Counted from the stretch's first letter, positions 41,846-51,326 are shown. The stretch: DNA of 64,000 nt from Oceanobacillus bengalensis (GCF_003628445.1 NZ_RBZO01000004.1:62001-126000); one strand, 5' to 3'. The notes: a model not told the origin generated them from the sequence alone. Program-made: numbers and translations.

Positions 41846-41938
41846 CCTTCTCCCCTTTCCAGCTCTTCTATCATCGTTTACGGCATATGGGAAGGAAAGG
41901 TTTCAAAAATTACAATTATTGTAGTGATAAAGGAATCT

Positions 41939-42280
41939 TTAATCCTCTTCTTGTTTATTCATCCACATGATTATAAAGCTGACAAAATAGGTAAAGCACG
42001 TAATACCAAACAAAGCAAATATACTAGAAGTCATTAGAAAGTAAAGGCTTATCGGAAAGGACCAAAAGAAAGCAATTAACATATAAATTTTTTTTGAAGT
42101 TAGTGCCGACAGAATAGCTAAAACAGCTGGGAGAAGTAACATAACAAGTGTATTCATCATAGGCTCTAATTCCAAATTACTCGAGTAAGGATTGAAGAAG
42201 CCAAATATAAACCATAGAACTACACTGATTACACCCGCTATTAATCCAATAATTGAAGCAATTTTACGGATATGAAACAC
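41939..42280 (-). CDS. Small four-helix membrane protein
   Basis: 113 residues, nearly all hydrophobic, with about four helices and a short charged tail (MNKQEED). The GTG at 42280 overlaps an AAGGGGTG ribosome site, so the real start may be slightly downstream; no ATG is nearby. No family recognised. It lies between mvaB and the M23 lipoprotein on the same strand. Confidence 0.6.
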   Translation of the reverse strand: MFHIRKIASIIGLIAGVISVVLWFIFGFFNPYSSNLELEPMMNTLVMLLLPAVLAILSALTSKKIYMLIAFFWSFPISLYFLMTSSIFALFGITCFTYFVSFIIMWMNKQEED

Positions 42281-42323
42281 CCCTTATTATTAATATGGTT
42301 TAATTATATAACACTTTAACCAC

Positions 42324-42376
42324 AAAAAGCCCAACAAAACCAAACGGATTACTTTCGTGTGGTCTTATTGGGCTTT
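42324..42376 (-). terminator. Terminator of mvaB
   Basis: AAAGCCCAA and TTGGGCTTT close a long hairpin that includes a GACCACAC/GTTTGGTT inner region, followed on the minus strand by a T run. Confidence 0.75.
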
Positions 42377-42383
42377 CACTATC

Positions 42384-43283
42384 TTATTGTCCACTAGCCA
42401 ATAGCGATCTACTTGGAAGCACCTTTCCTAATTTATTTTGAATGAATAATGATGCTTCCTGTATTTTTTTATCATTAATTCCTGTTTTAATTCCTAAACC
42501 ATGCAAAAGATACAAAATATCATTTGTTGCCACATTTCCTGCTGCACCTGGAGCGTATGGACAACCGCCTAATCCGCCAATGGAGCTATCAAATCGGTTG
42601 ATTCCATATTGCATGGATGTCATGATATTCGCAATTGCCATACCTCTTGTGTCATGAAAATGCAGGATAATCTTTTCCCTAGGATAGCGAGTCAATAATT
42701 CATCAAGCAACTTTTCTACTTGGGATGGAACAGCAGAACCAATCGTATCCCCAAGTGACAGATCATCAACACCAAATTCTAGTAGTTTCTCACAAACAGA
42801 CAAAACTTTATTAGGAGCGATTTTACCTTCATAGGGACAATCAAAAACAGTAGATACATAGCCTGTAACTTTTTTACCAGCCCTTTTTGCTTCTTCAATC
42901 ACTGACTTTAGAACGGGATAGGTATTCTGTATTGATTTATTAATATTATTTAAATTATGTGTTTCGCTTGCTGACATAAACACAGAAGCTCCATCAATTC
43001 CTGCTTCTAAAGCAAATTCAAGGCCTTTCATGTTGGGGACAAGTGCAGAATAGCGTACATTTGGATTGCGTTTTAGCTGTTTTCCAACTGCCCGTGCATC
43101 TGAAAGTGCTGGGATCCATTTAGGATTGACGAAGGAGGAATATTCAATTTCACCAAGACCCGAATCCGATAACATATTAATCCATTCAACTTTATCCTCA
43201 GTCGGTAGCCATTTTTGTTCATTTTGTAAACCATCTCGGGGACCAACTTCCTTTAACTCTACAAAATCCGGCAATTTTACCAT
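42384..43283 (-). CDS. mvaB: Hydroxymethylglutaryl-CoA lyase
   Basis: Cleaves HMG-CoA to acetoacetate and acetyl-CoA in leucine catabolism. 299 residues of a TIM-barrel DRE-TIM enzyme: EVGPRDGLQNE near residue 12 is the family signature with the metal-binding Asp, LSLGDTIGSAVPSQV and LHFHDTRGMAIAN carry further active-site residues, and GGLGGCPYAPGAAGNVATND contains the catalytic cysteine. AGGAGGG precedes the ATG. Bacillus homologues usually sit in a leucine-degradation cluster (yngG region); here the gene stands alone. Confidence 0.94.
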   Translation of the reverse strand: MVKLPDFVELKEVGPRDGLQNEQKWLPTEDKVEWINMLSDSGLGEIEYSSFVNPKWIPALSDARAVGKQLKRNPNVRYSALVPNMKGLEFALEAGIDGASVFMSASETHNLNNINKSIQNTYPVLKSVIEEAKRAGKKVTGYVSTVFDCPYEGKIAPNKVLSVCEKLLEFGVDDLSLGDTIGSAVPSQVEKLLDELLTRYPREKIILHFHDTRGMAIANIMTSMQYGINRFDSSIGGLGGCPYAPGAAGNVATNDILYLLHGLGIKTGINDKKIQEASLFIQNKLGKVLPSRSLLASGQ

Positions 43284-43642
43284 GGTAAACCCTCCTGTTT
43301 AAAATATTCTTTATTGCTGGTTCAGGATGGTGTCATTTTTCCTTTAAGTATATTTTTATCGTTTTATATAATATGAAGTTTCGCATAAGTCTGTGTTTAC
43401 TCCGAATGCGCTCACACAAATACGATTTAAGCTTTCTCATGTTACCAACATTTTTCTTTCTTACAACATATTCAATATAGTTTCTTCTTATTCAACAATG
43501 TTGAATAAAGTATATAATACTCCTATAATTGATGTCAATGAGGGACTTCCCAATTTTTCTCCAATGCCGGTTTCTCAATAATTATATCCTTGAGTATTAG
43601 CTAATTATTTGATAATATTGATAATAATTTCATAGACACCTT

Positions 43643-43824
43643 ACTGATCGGTGAGGTAGAGGCGCAAGTAATAAGAGTAGTCTATCGGAGTATGACAGCG
43701 TTGATGATAGATGAAAGGATTGTTTGCCGAAGCATAATGAGGGTCAAACTTATTAATGCTGGGATGTTTCCTGAATAAGGAGCAGACTGTCATGCATGTT
43801 TTTTGCATGGAGAACTACTGATCG
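43643..43824 (+). ncRNA. Lysine riboswitch (L-box) upstream of the amidohydrolase
   Basis: L-box landmarks occur in order: GAGGTAGAGGCGC after the P1 strand, AAGAGTAG, GAAAGGATTG, TTTGCCGAAGC, AATGCTGGG, AGACTGTCA with the hairpin GCATG/CATGC, then GGAGAACTAC closing P1 against GGTAG/GATC. The terminator hairpin at 43849-43878 follows, so lysine binding should stop transcription. The only gene downstream is the YtcJ-like amidohydrolase. The region 43,284-43,640 before it holds no gene. Confidence 0.85.
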
Positions 43825-43848
43825 AAATGGAGGATAACGTATATTGTA

Positions 43849-43885
43849 AACAATGATAGGTTATTTTCTAGCATTGTTTTTTTGT
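43849..43885 (+). terminator. Riboswitch-controlled terminator before the amidohydrolase
   Basis: AACAATGATAG pairs with CTAGCATTGTT (one mismatch) around an 8-base loop, followed by seven T residues, placed between the L-box and the start at 43961. Confidence 0.8.
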
Positions 43886-43960
43886 GTACTTTTTTAATTT
43901 TAATTTCTTCCAAAAGCGAACCAGCTTATCCGGAAAACAGATGAACAAGGAGCGTTGTAG

Positions 43961-45553
43961 ATGAGAAAGATCTTTATTAACGGAGTTATTTATACATTTA
44001 ATCAAAATCACCCTACTACAGAAGCTGTCGTTGTAGAAAATGGACGCTTTGTTTCAATGGGGACAACAAATGAAATGATACAAAACTGGAAAAACGCAAA
44101 TACCGAAGTAATCGATTTCGGGGGGAAAGCAGTTACTCCTGGTTTAGTGGACAGTCATCTACATCTTTCTATGATTGCAGACAACTTTATCAATCTCGAT
44201 TTAACTGGGGTAGGCTCAAAACAGTTTATGTTAGAAAGAATTGGAGCACAAGCAAACACATTAAAACCTGGTGAATGGTTACTTGGTGGTGGATGGGATG
44301 AAAATCTTTTTACAGAAGGCTCTATTCCACCCCTAAGTGAACTTGACTACGTTGCGCCAAATAACCCTTTATACTTAACTAGAGTCTGCAAACATGCCGC
44401 TGTCGTTAACAGTAAAGCACTAGAAATGAGTAACTACCACCCAGCAATTACCGTTCCTGAAGGCGGTACAATTGTTATAGATGAAACGACGAAAAAACCA
44501 ACTGGACTATTACTTGAGTCTGCATCTGACTTAATTAAGCAGCATATTCCCGCTAATTCTTATGAAGTAACAAAAAATGCTATGAGACAGGCGATTCAGT
44601 TTGCTATGAGTAAAGGAATTACGAGTGCACACTCTAATGATCCACTTTATTTAGGTGGGCTAGCGCGAACATACCAAATTTATGACGAATTATTAAACGA
44701 GGAACAATTAGGGTTACGCTGTAATCTACTAATCAATCATGAGTACTTGGATGATTTAAAAAACGCTGGCATGTATGCCGGATATGGAAATGACACATTG
44801 CAAATTGGTGCAGTGAAAATTTTTGCAGATGGTGCTTTTGGAAGAAGGACTGCTCTTCTATCCGAACCGTATGCCGATGACAGAGACAATTATGGTGACG
44901 AAATGTTAGATCCATACGCACTTTCAAACATTGTAAAACGCGCACGTGAAATCGATATGCCAATCGCTGTTCATACGATTGGTGACAAGGCTTTAGAAAA
45001 TGTACTAGATGTATTAGACAGGTTTCCGACTGTTTCACATCGTGATCGTCTTATTCATACGCAAGTACTTCATGAGGATTTGATTCAGCGTTTAGCAGAA
45101 CCAAGTAGAATTGCTGATATTCAACCGCGCTTCTTAGCTAGTGACTTTCCTTGGGTCGCAGAACGATTAGGTGAAGACCGCTTGAAACTCTCTTATGCAT
45201 GGAAATCCTTACAAAAAGCAGGTGTTATTTGTGCAGGTGGTTCAGACTCACCAGTGGAACCTGTTGATCCATTACTAGGAATCCATGCTGCTGTCACAAG
45301 GAAAATTCCTGGGCAAAATACGATCTATAACGCAGATGAGAGACTTACGATGCATGAAGCATTTCGATTATTTACGGAGCTTGGTGCATATCCAACAAAC
45401 GAAGAAACAATCAAAGGTACCATTGCTAGAGGGAAACTAGCCGATATGACGGTTTACTCAATGAACCCATTTAAGATGGAAGACCCTGACGAGTTATTAA
45501 CGACAGAAATTGAAATGACCATTATCGGTGGGGAAATTAAATATTGCAAATAA
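43961..45553 (+). CDS. YtcJ-like amidohydrolase (Amidohydro_3 family)
   Basis: Metal-dependent hydrolase of 530 residues. Metal-binding signatures are visible: VDSHLHLS with H-x-H near residue 67, the ADGAFGRRTALL segment, AVHTIGDKALENVLD with a ligand histidine, and the Asp in GGSDSPVEPVDPLLG. The N-terminal and C-terminal beta-sandwich halves (IFINGVIYTF and DMTVYSMNPF) complete the fold. No signal peptide. AAGGAG precedes the ATG. Substrates of this family are mostly unknown. Control by a lysine riboswitch suggests a lysine-linked substrate, used or released when lysine is scarce. A terminator follows. Confidence 0.92.
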   Translation: MRKIFINGVIYTFNQNHPTTEAVVVENGRFVSMGTTNEMIQNWKNANTEVIDFGGKAVTPGLVDSHLHLSMIADNFINLDLTGVGSKQFMLERIGAQANTLKPGEWLLGGGWDENLFTEGSIPPLSELDYVAPNNPLYLTRVCKHAAVVNSKALEMSNYHPAITVPEGGTIVIDETTKKPTGLLLESASDLIKQHIPANSYEVTKNAMRQAIQFAMSKGITSAHSNDPLYLGGLARTYQIYDELLNEEQLGLRCNLLINHEYLDDLKNAGMYAGYGNDTLQIGAVKIFADGAFGRRTALLSEPYADDRDNYGDEMLDPYALSNIVKRAREIDMPIAVHTIGDKALENVLDVLDRFPTVSHRDRLIHTQVLHEDLIQRLAEPSRIADIQPRFLASDFPWVAERLGEDRLKLSYAWKSLQKAGVICAGGSDSPVEPVDPLLGIHAAVTRKIPGQNTIYNADERLTMHEAFRLFTELGAYPTNEETIKGTIARGKLADMTVYSMNPFKMEDPDELLTTEIEMTIIGGEIKYCK

Positions 45554-45596
45554 AAAAACATCGCCTCAAGCTTTAAAGGGAGGCGATGTTTTTTTA
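45553..45596. terminator. Bidirectional terminator
   Basis: AAACATCGCCTC pairs with GAGGCGATGTTT (A run on the left, T run on the right), between the convergent amidohydrolase and lipoprotein genes. Confidence 0.85.
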
Positions 45597-45603
45597 TTAA
45601 GTC

Positions 45604-46311
45604 TTACTCTCTGTTAAAAAGAATGCTTGGAACACCTGTGATTCGTAGTTTCTGCCCATCTTCTAAGTGAACATTGCTTTTAGAAGAACCAAATCCACCA
45701 ACAACAATTTCATATACATCCACCTTACCATCAGGGTTAAAAACCTCTAAATAACCTAGTCCAGAACTACCAGAGATCAGATAGTTATCTGCTTTTATAT
45801 CTATCCCTACCTCCCAGACACCTGTGGTTAATTCTGTATTCATTAAAGTCGGAACAGGTGTCAATCCAGCCTGGTCAAATCCTCCGTAAAAGTGAATGGT
45901 ATGTTTTTCACTTAGATCAGCAGTGATACTTGGCACACCACCATACCCAACGATTTCGCGAAGTAGGACTTGGTCATTATCATCTGAAATTACAACAAGA
46001 CCTGTATCGCTTCCCCAAATTTGATATCGTCCAGAAGGTACTGTTACTTCCGTACCTTCCTGTTCAACCGTTTCTATGACTATCTCTTCTGCTTCGGAAT
46101 TATTTCGATCACTTGTATCTAGGATTGTTGGGCTTAGATTGCGTATTAATTCTTCTTTTTCTTCACCTGTTATTTCATAACTTTCTTGGTAACTTAACAC
46201 CTTTTCAGTTTGTACTTCTTGTACATTATGACATCCCGCTAACAACCAAACACTAGCTAATAGCAGAAATATTGTCATGTTCTCCCGTTTCTTAATGGTA
46301 ATGTTTTTCAT
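45604..46311 (-). CDS. Lipoprotein with an internal domain duplication
   Basis: From ATG 46311 (GGTGG upstream) the protein has 235 residues: signal peptide with lipobox LLAGC, a charged linker, and two similar beta-rich units of about 60 residues. Compare SGRYQIWGSDTGLVVISD with DNYLISGSSGLGYLEVFN, and LSEKHTIHFYGG with LEDGQKLRITG. I know no name for the family. The start lies inside the end of the ABC ATPase gene, so it is the last gene of that operon, probably a surface partner of the transporter. Confidence 0.8.
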   Translation of the reverse strand: MKNITIKKRENMTIFLLLASVWLLAGCHNVQEVQTEKVLSYQESYEITGEEKEELIRNLSPTILDTSDRNNSEAEEIVIETVEQEGTEVTVPSGRYQIWGSDTGLVVISDDNDQVLLREIVGYGGVPSITADLSEKHTIHFYGGFDQAGLTPVPTLMNTELTTGVWEVGIDIKADNYLISGSSGLGYLEVFNPDGKVDVYEIVVGGFGSSKSNVHLEDGQKLRITGVPSILFNRE

Positions 46312-47182
46312 AGTATTCCACCGTCCCAAGTGGTCCAATCGATAATTCTTTCTCTTTCAAGCCGAGTAACTGTTCCACCCATTTCATTTGTTCCGCTTGT
46401 TTCATACCTTTAAGCGGTAAACAAAATAGATGGCTGGCAATGTACAGATGATTATCAGGAATCACGTACTCATTTATTAATCGATTATATTGATGTGGGT
46501 CCAAGGAAATCTTAATATAGTCATCATTTCCCCTACCAAATCGTTGTTCATGAATAATTTTACCTTCACTTAAAAAAATTACACGGTCTGCATACAAATC
46601 TAAATTCTCCAATAAGTGAGACGCAATAAAGATAAGTTTCTGTTCTTTTTTCATCTCGATTAAGTATTCGGAAATGAGGGATACATTGTTAATATCTAAT
46701 CCGTTCATCACTTCATCCATTAACATAATGGAACTATCTGCAGCGGCCATCATCGCAAAGCAGAGTCGTTGTCGCATTCCTAATGAATAGGTACGTACTT
46801 TATTCTTCACATAATTCCCCATATTTAATTTTCCGACAATTTGTGGTATATGCTTCGTTGTCCCCTTCCACATATTGCCGTACAATTTCAAGTGGTCGAT
46901 TCCTGAGAGTTCATCAAATAAATCATCTTGATCTGGAAATGTTGTTAACCGTTTACGTATCTTAATTTCCTGTTTCTCCGATTTATATGTATAGTTATCA
47001 TCGATAATCACTTCTCCTGCATTTGGTTTTAAATAGTTGGCCATGACGTTAAATAACGTTGTTTTCCCAGTACCGTTAGGAGCAGCAACACCAATAATTT
47101 CACCTTTTTCAGCTTGAAATGATAGGTCATCTAATACAACTTTGTCTTTAAATTTCACGGAGATATTTTTTAATGTAAGCAT
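46292..47182 (-). CDS. ABC transporter ATPase (exporter type)
   Basis: 296 residues. Walker A is in GVAAPNGTGKTTLFNVMANY (about 33-52), the signature loop reads YSLGMRQRLCF, Walker B with catalytic Glu is SIMLMDEVMNGLD, and an H-loop follows in IFIASHLLEN. The last 80 residues are an extra C-terminal region seen in drug/bacteriocin-type exporters. It is translated together with two ABC-2 permeases (3-base gap upstream) and a lipoprotein (overlap downstream). The substrate is unknown. Confidence 0.92.
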   Translation of the reverse strand: MLTLKNISVKFKDKVVLDDLSFQAEKGEIIGVAAPNGTGKTTLFNVMANYLKPNAGEVIIDDNYTYKSEKQEIKIRKRLTTFPDQDDLFDELSGIDHLKLYGNMWKGTTKHIPQIVGKLNMGNYVKNKVRTYSLGMRQRLCFAMMAAADSSIMLMDEVMNGLDINNVSLISEYLIEMKKEQKLIFIASHLLENLDLYADRVIFLSEGKIIHEQRFGRGNDDYIKISLDPHQYNRLINEYVIPDNHLYIASHLFCLPLKGMKQAEQMKWVEQLLGLKEKELSIGPLGTVEYYEKHYH

Positions 47183-47184
47183 CG

Positions 47185-48354
47185 CTATTCCATTCCCCTT
47201 TTAACGAATAAATTCTTCTTTTTCTGTACATATGGCCATTTATTTTTAATATAGATCACACTTATAATCAAACCAGTAACAATGAATAACCAGAAAATGG
47301 CATGCCCATAATCAACCAATGCATTCTCCCAATCCTTAGCAAATACACCAGAAAGCACTTTCGAATAGTCAAGATATTTTATTGGATTCAGTAAGGATAT
47401 TTCTAACCCAACTGCGCTTAGTATATCTGGTAAAATAAACAATCCAAGGCCGACCAATATATTTGTATATGCATTTTTGAAAAGTAAATTCATGAATACG
47501 GACAAATATAGAACTAGGACTGTAATAATTGCTAGCATTAATACCGAAATCCCAATATAGGTCATTGTTGATATGAACGTATATTCTCCATTATTCATAA
47601 TAAGGATAGGATATGAGAAATCTCCAAAACTACCAGAATCTTTATAAGCGAAGTATCCACCTAAAACAATCCCTATCACTAAAAACATAAATAAATGAAT
47701 AAAATAAAGAATTACTTTGCTATGGATTCTTTTCATAAAAGCAAGTGGAAATCCATTCATAACACTGTGATGTAGTCTTTCGTATACAACGATTTCGCTG
47801 GCATAGAGTAGAACAAATAAGAAAAACAAGATACCACTTAACGTCTGAAAAGCGACAACGAGATAGTTACTTGAGGCAAACGGATCTGTCATGATTGTTA
47901 AATCATGTTCTTCTATATAACGTAATCGTGCGTCCTCACTTAATATTTCATCGATAGGAGTTATTAAATTTTCTGGTATCCCAATGTTACCTAGCTCATG
48001 GACACGCATTCTTAATTCATTAAGTAGTAACCCATCTCTAATATACTCTTCATCCATTTCACCTTTTTCGGATAAATAGTACACCTGCATGTTTACTAAG
48101 GAAGCTTGTTTGGTAATATGTTGATACACTTCTTCTCCTTCTGGTGTTCCTTCCAAGTTATCAGGTAATTGGTTTAGGATGGAATACATCCGTTCGCCTT
48201 CGGTTCGCTTCTGGTCAATTAACGTTTCTGGTTGTGTTCCACTATAATAATTATAAAATAATGGAAAAAATAACATAATAATAATTCCTAATAAGGCATT
48301 TTTCCGATTATGCAGTAATAACTTTGTCTCAAAGAGAAAATATTTCCAAAACAT
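47185..48354 (-). CDS. ABC-2 type permease, second of a pair
   Basis: 389 residues: one N-terminal helix (about 22-38), an external domain of roughly 130 residues, then five to six helices. The layout matches the upstream permease, with which it shares short motifs (SSDVVIRDRHNRSIVQGFP there, ASEIVVYERLHHSVMNGFP here), so the two arose by duplication and probably form a heterodimer. It begins 40 bases after its partner and ends 2 bases before the ATPase. Confidence 0.87.
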   Translation of the reverse strand: MFWKYFLFETKLLLHNRKNALLGIIIMLFFPLFYNYYSGTQPETLIDQKRTEGERMYSILNQLPDNLEGTPEGEEVYQHITKQASLVNMQVYYLSEKGEMDEEYIRDGLLLNELRMRVHELGNIGIPENLITPIDEILSEDARLRYIEEHDLTIMTDPFASSNYLVVAFQTLSGILFFLFVLLYASEIVVYERLHHSVMNGFPLAFMKRIHSKVILYFIHLFMFLVIGIVLGGYFAYKDSGSFGDFSYPILIMNNGEYTFISTMTYIGISVLMLAIITVLVLYLSVFMNLLFKNAYTNILVGLGLFILPDILSAVGLEISLLNPIKYLDYSKVLSGVFAKDWENALVDYGHAIFWLFIVTGLIISVIYIKNKWPYVQKKKNLFVKRGME

Positions 48355-48394
48355 ATCTTTTACCTACCTTATGATACTGCTAGATTTTTAGAAT

Positions 48395-49612
48395 TTATGA
48401 AGCTTTAAAAAATCGTCGTTTGCTTATGAGACGTGAAACGACAATCAGTATCAGTTCCACCATAATAAGGCTAAGTCCTAATACAAGTAGTCCTTTTTCA
48501 AATGTAATCGTATTAACATTTACAAGAAAGTTCTTTTCCCCTGTAATAACCTTTCCAAAATCAAAATAGGTTTGTGGGAAATTGCTAATTTCTATACCAA
48601 ACAATTCTCTCGTTGTTCTAGTAAAATATATTCTTTCAGAAACTAACATAATCGTACTCAAAACCAAAACAACCCATTGATTCTTGAATAACAAACTAAA
48701 AATAACGTTTATTCGAATAAACAAATAAACTAATATTGGTATAAAACTAACTGTGAGCAGCAGAAAACGCGCAATGGAAATCGTATCATAATCTTCCAAA
48801 GAAAAATTCCACTTTTCCAATGTTAGAATTGGTACGCGAATGTCGAAGTTACCAAAGCCAAATTGTGCAGTTAAGAAAATCATTCCTAGTGCAGCTAGCA
48901 AAACGAGAATAATCATTGTATACGAAAAAGCAACAAACGATTTTATATTTAGTACGCTATACCATGAAAATGGAAATCCCTGAACAATGGAGCGATTATG
49001 ACGATCACGAATTACTACATCACTGCTAAAGAAAATGGCGCAAAAAACAATGAAGTATGTAACATAATGAAGTATGTTATTTTTCAATACTTGTACAGCT
49101 GTTTTTTCTTCTATTATTGGAAGGGTAATTCGATGTTCTTGTTCTAAGTATCCCTGATAACGTAGTAACGTTTGATAGTAAAGATGATCGACATCCTTGC
49201 TCGGGAATGGCGATTCCATGAAATTTATGTATTGTTTATTATGGAAATCTATTGAATTAAACTCGAGATCATAGGTTTTTAAAAGGAGATAACGTAAATA
49301 ATTTTGGTCCTCGTAAGCTGTTAACATATTACGATGCAAATGATAGTAATGTGCATCCATCGCATACGCCGGCATCCCTGTGTAAAGGATAATTCCAGTT
49401 GCTCCTCTTTCTTCCCTATCCCGTTGTACTGCATGTATTTCTTCAAGTTCTTTTGCCTTATCTTCTGGTACATATGTATTTAATGTCTCTTGATTTGGTA
49501 TGATCAAAAAACAATAACTAGAAAGTAAAGCAAAAAGAAACAGAATAAAAAGAATATTTTTCTTGTTATTCATGATAAGAAAAAATTCTTGTTTCATATA
49601 CGTTCGAATCAT
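48395..49612 (-). CDS. ABC-2 type permease, first of a pair
   Basis: 405 residues with one N-terminal helix, a large external domain (about 35-170) and six C-terminal helices. AAAGGGG precedes the ATG at 49612. First gene of a four-gene operon (permease, permease, ATPase, lipoprotein). No peptide precursor or histidine kinase gene is visible beside it, so neither bacteriocin export nor antibiotic sensing can be assigned. Confidence 0.87.
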   Translation of the reverse strand: MIRTYMKQEFFLIMNNKKNILFILFLFALLSSYCFLIIPNQETLNTYVPEDKAKELEEIHAVQRDREERGATGIILYTGMPAYAMDAHYYHLHRNMLTAYEDQNYLRYLLLKTYDLEFNSIDFHNKQYINFMESPFPSKDVDHLYYQTLLRYQGYLEQEHRITLPIIEEKTAVQVLKNNILHYVTYFIVFCAIFFSSDVVIRDRHNRSIVQGFPFSWYSVLNIKSFVAFSYTMIILVLLAALGMIFLTAQFGFGNFDIRVPILTLEKWNFSLEDYDTISIARFLLLTVSFIPILVYLFIRINVIFSLLFKNQWVVLVLSTIMLVSERIYFTRTTRELFGIEISNFPQTYFDFGKVITGEKNFLVNVNTITFEKGLLVLGLSLIMVELILIVVSRLISKRRFFKAS

Positions 49613-49741
49613 TATGGCTTCCCCTTTATATGTATCAGCATCTTCTTCTAAATAATCTATTATTTAATCTATTAAACTTTATCAAAAATATTTAAACTTG
49701 GCAAATTATCCCAAAATTTAAACTATGTAATATTACTTCCA

Positions 49742-49777
49742 TAAAAATAGCCTAACTCATCATGAACTAGGCTATTT
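49742..49777 (-). terminator. Terminator of the HIUase-like gene
   Basis: AAATAGCCTA pairs with TAGGCTATTT on the minus strand with a T run, between the HIUase-like gene and the permease operon. Confidence 0.82.
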
Positions 49778-49826
49778 ATGTATAATTTGTTTTATCAATT
49801 TTTTCATGTAAAATGCATGTTTTCGT

Positions 49827-50189
49827 TCAGTCTCCCAGGTAAACCTGATATCCACCAGTGGAGACATCAAACCGAACATGGTAGTTTGCTTCTCGATCAT
49901 TAATTCCGAATCGTACTGGTATCATATTTAAAAATGTAGATCCATTCGTTTCGAGCTTCATTTCTTTAAAATAATCCCCTATATAAAATAATAGTTCATA
50001 TTCTCCAACTTCTATTTTCTCATTAGTAAGTAAAACTTCATCCGTTCGCCCCTCTTCATTCGTATAGCTTACATGTATTAATTCCTTTTGTAAGGAATTT
50101 TCCATTAGTAAATAAAGCTCGACCAAAACGTTTGCAGCTGGTTTTCCATTGGTTTGATCCAAAATATTTGTGGTTAGCGCCACTCGCAT
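49827..50189 (-). CDS. Transthyretin/5-hydroxyisourate-hydrolase-like protein lacking catalytic residues
   Basis: 120 residues clearly related to PucM-type HIUase: LTTNILDQTNGKPAANVLVEL, YTNEEGRTDEVLL, GEYELLFYIGDYF and the C-terminal GYQVYLGD. In active enzymes the N-terminal motif is TTHxLD and the C-terminus is YRGS. Here the catalytic His is Asn (TTNILD) and YRGS reads YLGD, while the Arg of EGR and the His of NYHVRF remain. Uric-acid enzymes are absent nearby. It may be a non-enzymatic transthyretin-like protein or bind a different ligand. ATG 50189 is very close to AGGAGG; GTG 50183 has better spacing. Confidence 0.85.
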   Translation of the reverse strand: MRVALTTNILDQTNGKPAANVLVELYLLMENSLQKELIHVSYTNEEGRTDEVLLTNEKIEVGEYELLFYIGDYFKEMKLETNGSTFLNMIPVRFGINDREANYHVRFDVSTGGYQVYLGD

Positions 50190-50483
50190 TCCTCCTAATT
50201 TTAATTAGTAAATAAACTTTCTCTCTTAATCTATTTTGTGGATGATCGTTTCTCTCTGAGGATGTAATGTGCGGGCCCTTCTCTAAGTTTATTTGTATTA
50301 TCCATTACTAGTAATTGGAGCATCCCTCCTTTCTTTACATACTATTTTACACGGTTTAATAATATTTTTCATTATTTAGAATAAAATAATTGTTTCTAAT
50401 GAAAAATAAAATACATTTTTCGGAAACAGAGACGTTAGTAATGGGAACGGAAACATTTCTTTCACATTCCAGTCTATTTTCTA

Positions 50484-51326
50484 TTATTCTCTCTCCAGCG
50501 TAACACTTACAATCTCTGGCCGATTAAATATTCGCTGAGGTATAATACTATTTCCTAACCCTCTATTAACAATTAACACTGAATCATTCTCAATATATTT
50601 TCCAGCGGTATATTCTGGAAATAACCCTTGGTCAGGTGCTACCAATCCACCTAAGAACGGTAATCTCAACTGTCCACCATGGGCATGCCCTGAGAATATT
50701 AGGTCAATGTTTTGCTGTTGATAGATAGAAAACATTTCTGGCCGGTGGGATAATAAAATCGTATACGCATCCTCGCTTACACCATCTAATACTTTTTGAA
50801 GGTTATCTTCTACTGCTATACTTTCCCCCGATGAATCCTCCATTATTGCTGGATCATCCATTCCAGCAATATAAATTTCTTCTCCGCCCTTTTCAATCCG
50901 CTCATAGCCATTTCGTAAAACGTTTACACCAACCTGTTGTACTGCTTTCTCTATTTCTGCAGCATTTCCTGACCAAAACTCATGATTTCCCGTAACAAAG
51001 TAAGTTGGAGCAATATTAGCCAACTTTTTCATTAAAGTGATATTACTTTCTTCATCCGCTTTTTTCTGATCAACAAGATCGCCTGTAAAAACAATAATAT
51101 TAGGTCTCTCCGTTTCCACACGTTTAACCAATCGCGTTTGATTCTTCCCAAATTGCTTACTATGCAAATCGGATAATTGTACAATTTTGTACCCATCAAA
51201 AGTGGAAGGGAGCATACCTGATCGTACAGTAATTTTTGTTGTACTTAATAGATTATTTTGCGTATAAGAGAAGATCACTATAAATATTGCAACACATAGA
51301 ATGATTATGCCTTTTTTCTTTTTCAT
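50484..51326 (-). CDS. Membrane-anchored metallophosphoesterase (YkuE/YaeI-like)
   Basis: About 280 residues: one N-terminal helix (about 4-22), then a calcineurin-like phosphoesterase domain with the metal motifs QLSDLHSKQFG, FTGDLVDQ, TGNHEFWSG, LSHRPE and FSGHAHGGQ. Proteins of this group act on membrane lipids such as UDP-diacylglucosamine in some species; the substrate here is unknown. I take ATG 51326, spaced 9 bases from GGTGGGA, instead of the upstream GTG. It diverges from the nucleotidyltransferase gene. Confidence 0.92.
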   Translation of the reverse strand: MKKKKGIIILCVAIFIVIFSYTQNNLLSTTKITVRSGMLPSTFDGYKIVQLSDLHSKQFGKNQTRLVKRVETERPNIIVFTGDLVDQKKADEESNITLMKKLANIAPTYFVTGNHEFWSGNAAEIEKAVQQVGVNVLRNGYERIEKGGEEIYIAGMDDPAIMEDSSGESIAVEDNLQKVLDGVSEDAYTILLSHRPEMFSIYQQQNIDLIFSGHAHGGQLRLPFLGGLVAPDQGLFPEYTAGKYIENDSVLIVNRGLGNSIIPQRIFNRPEIVSVTLERE

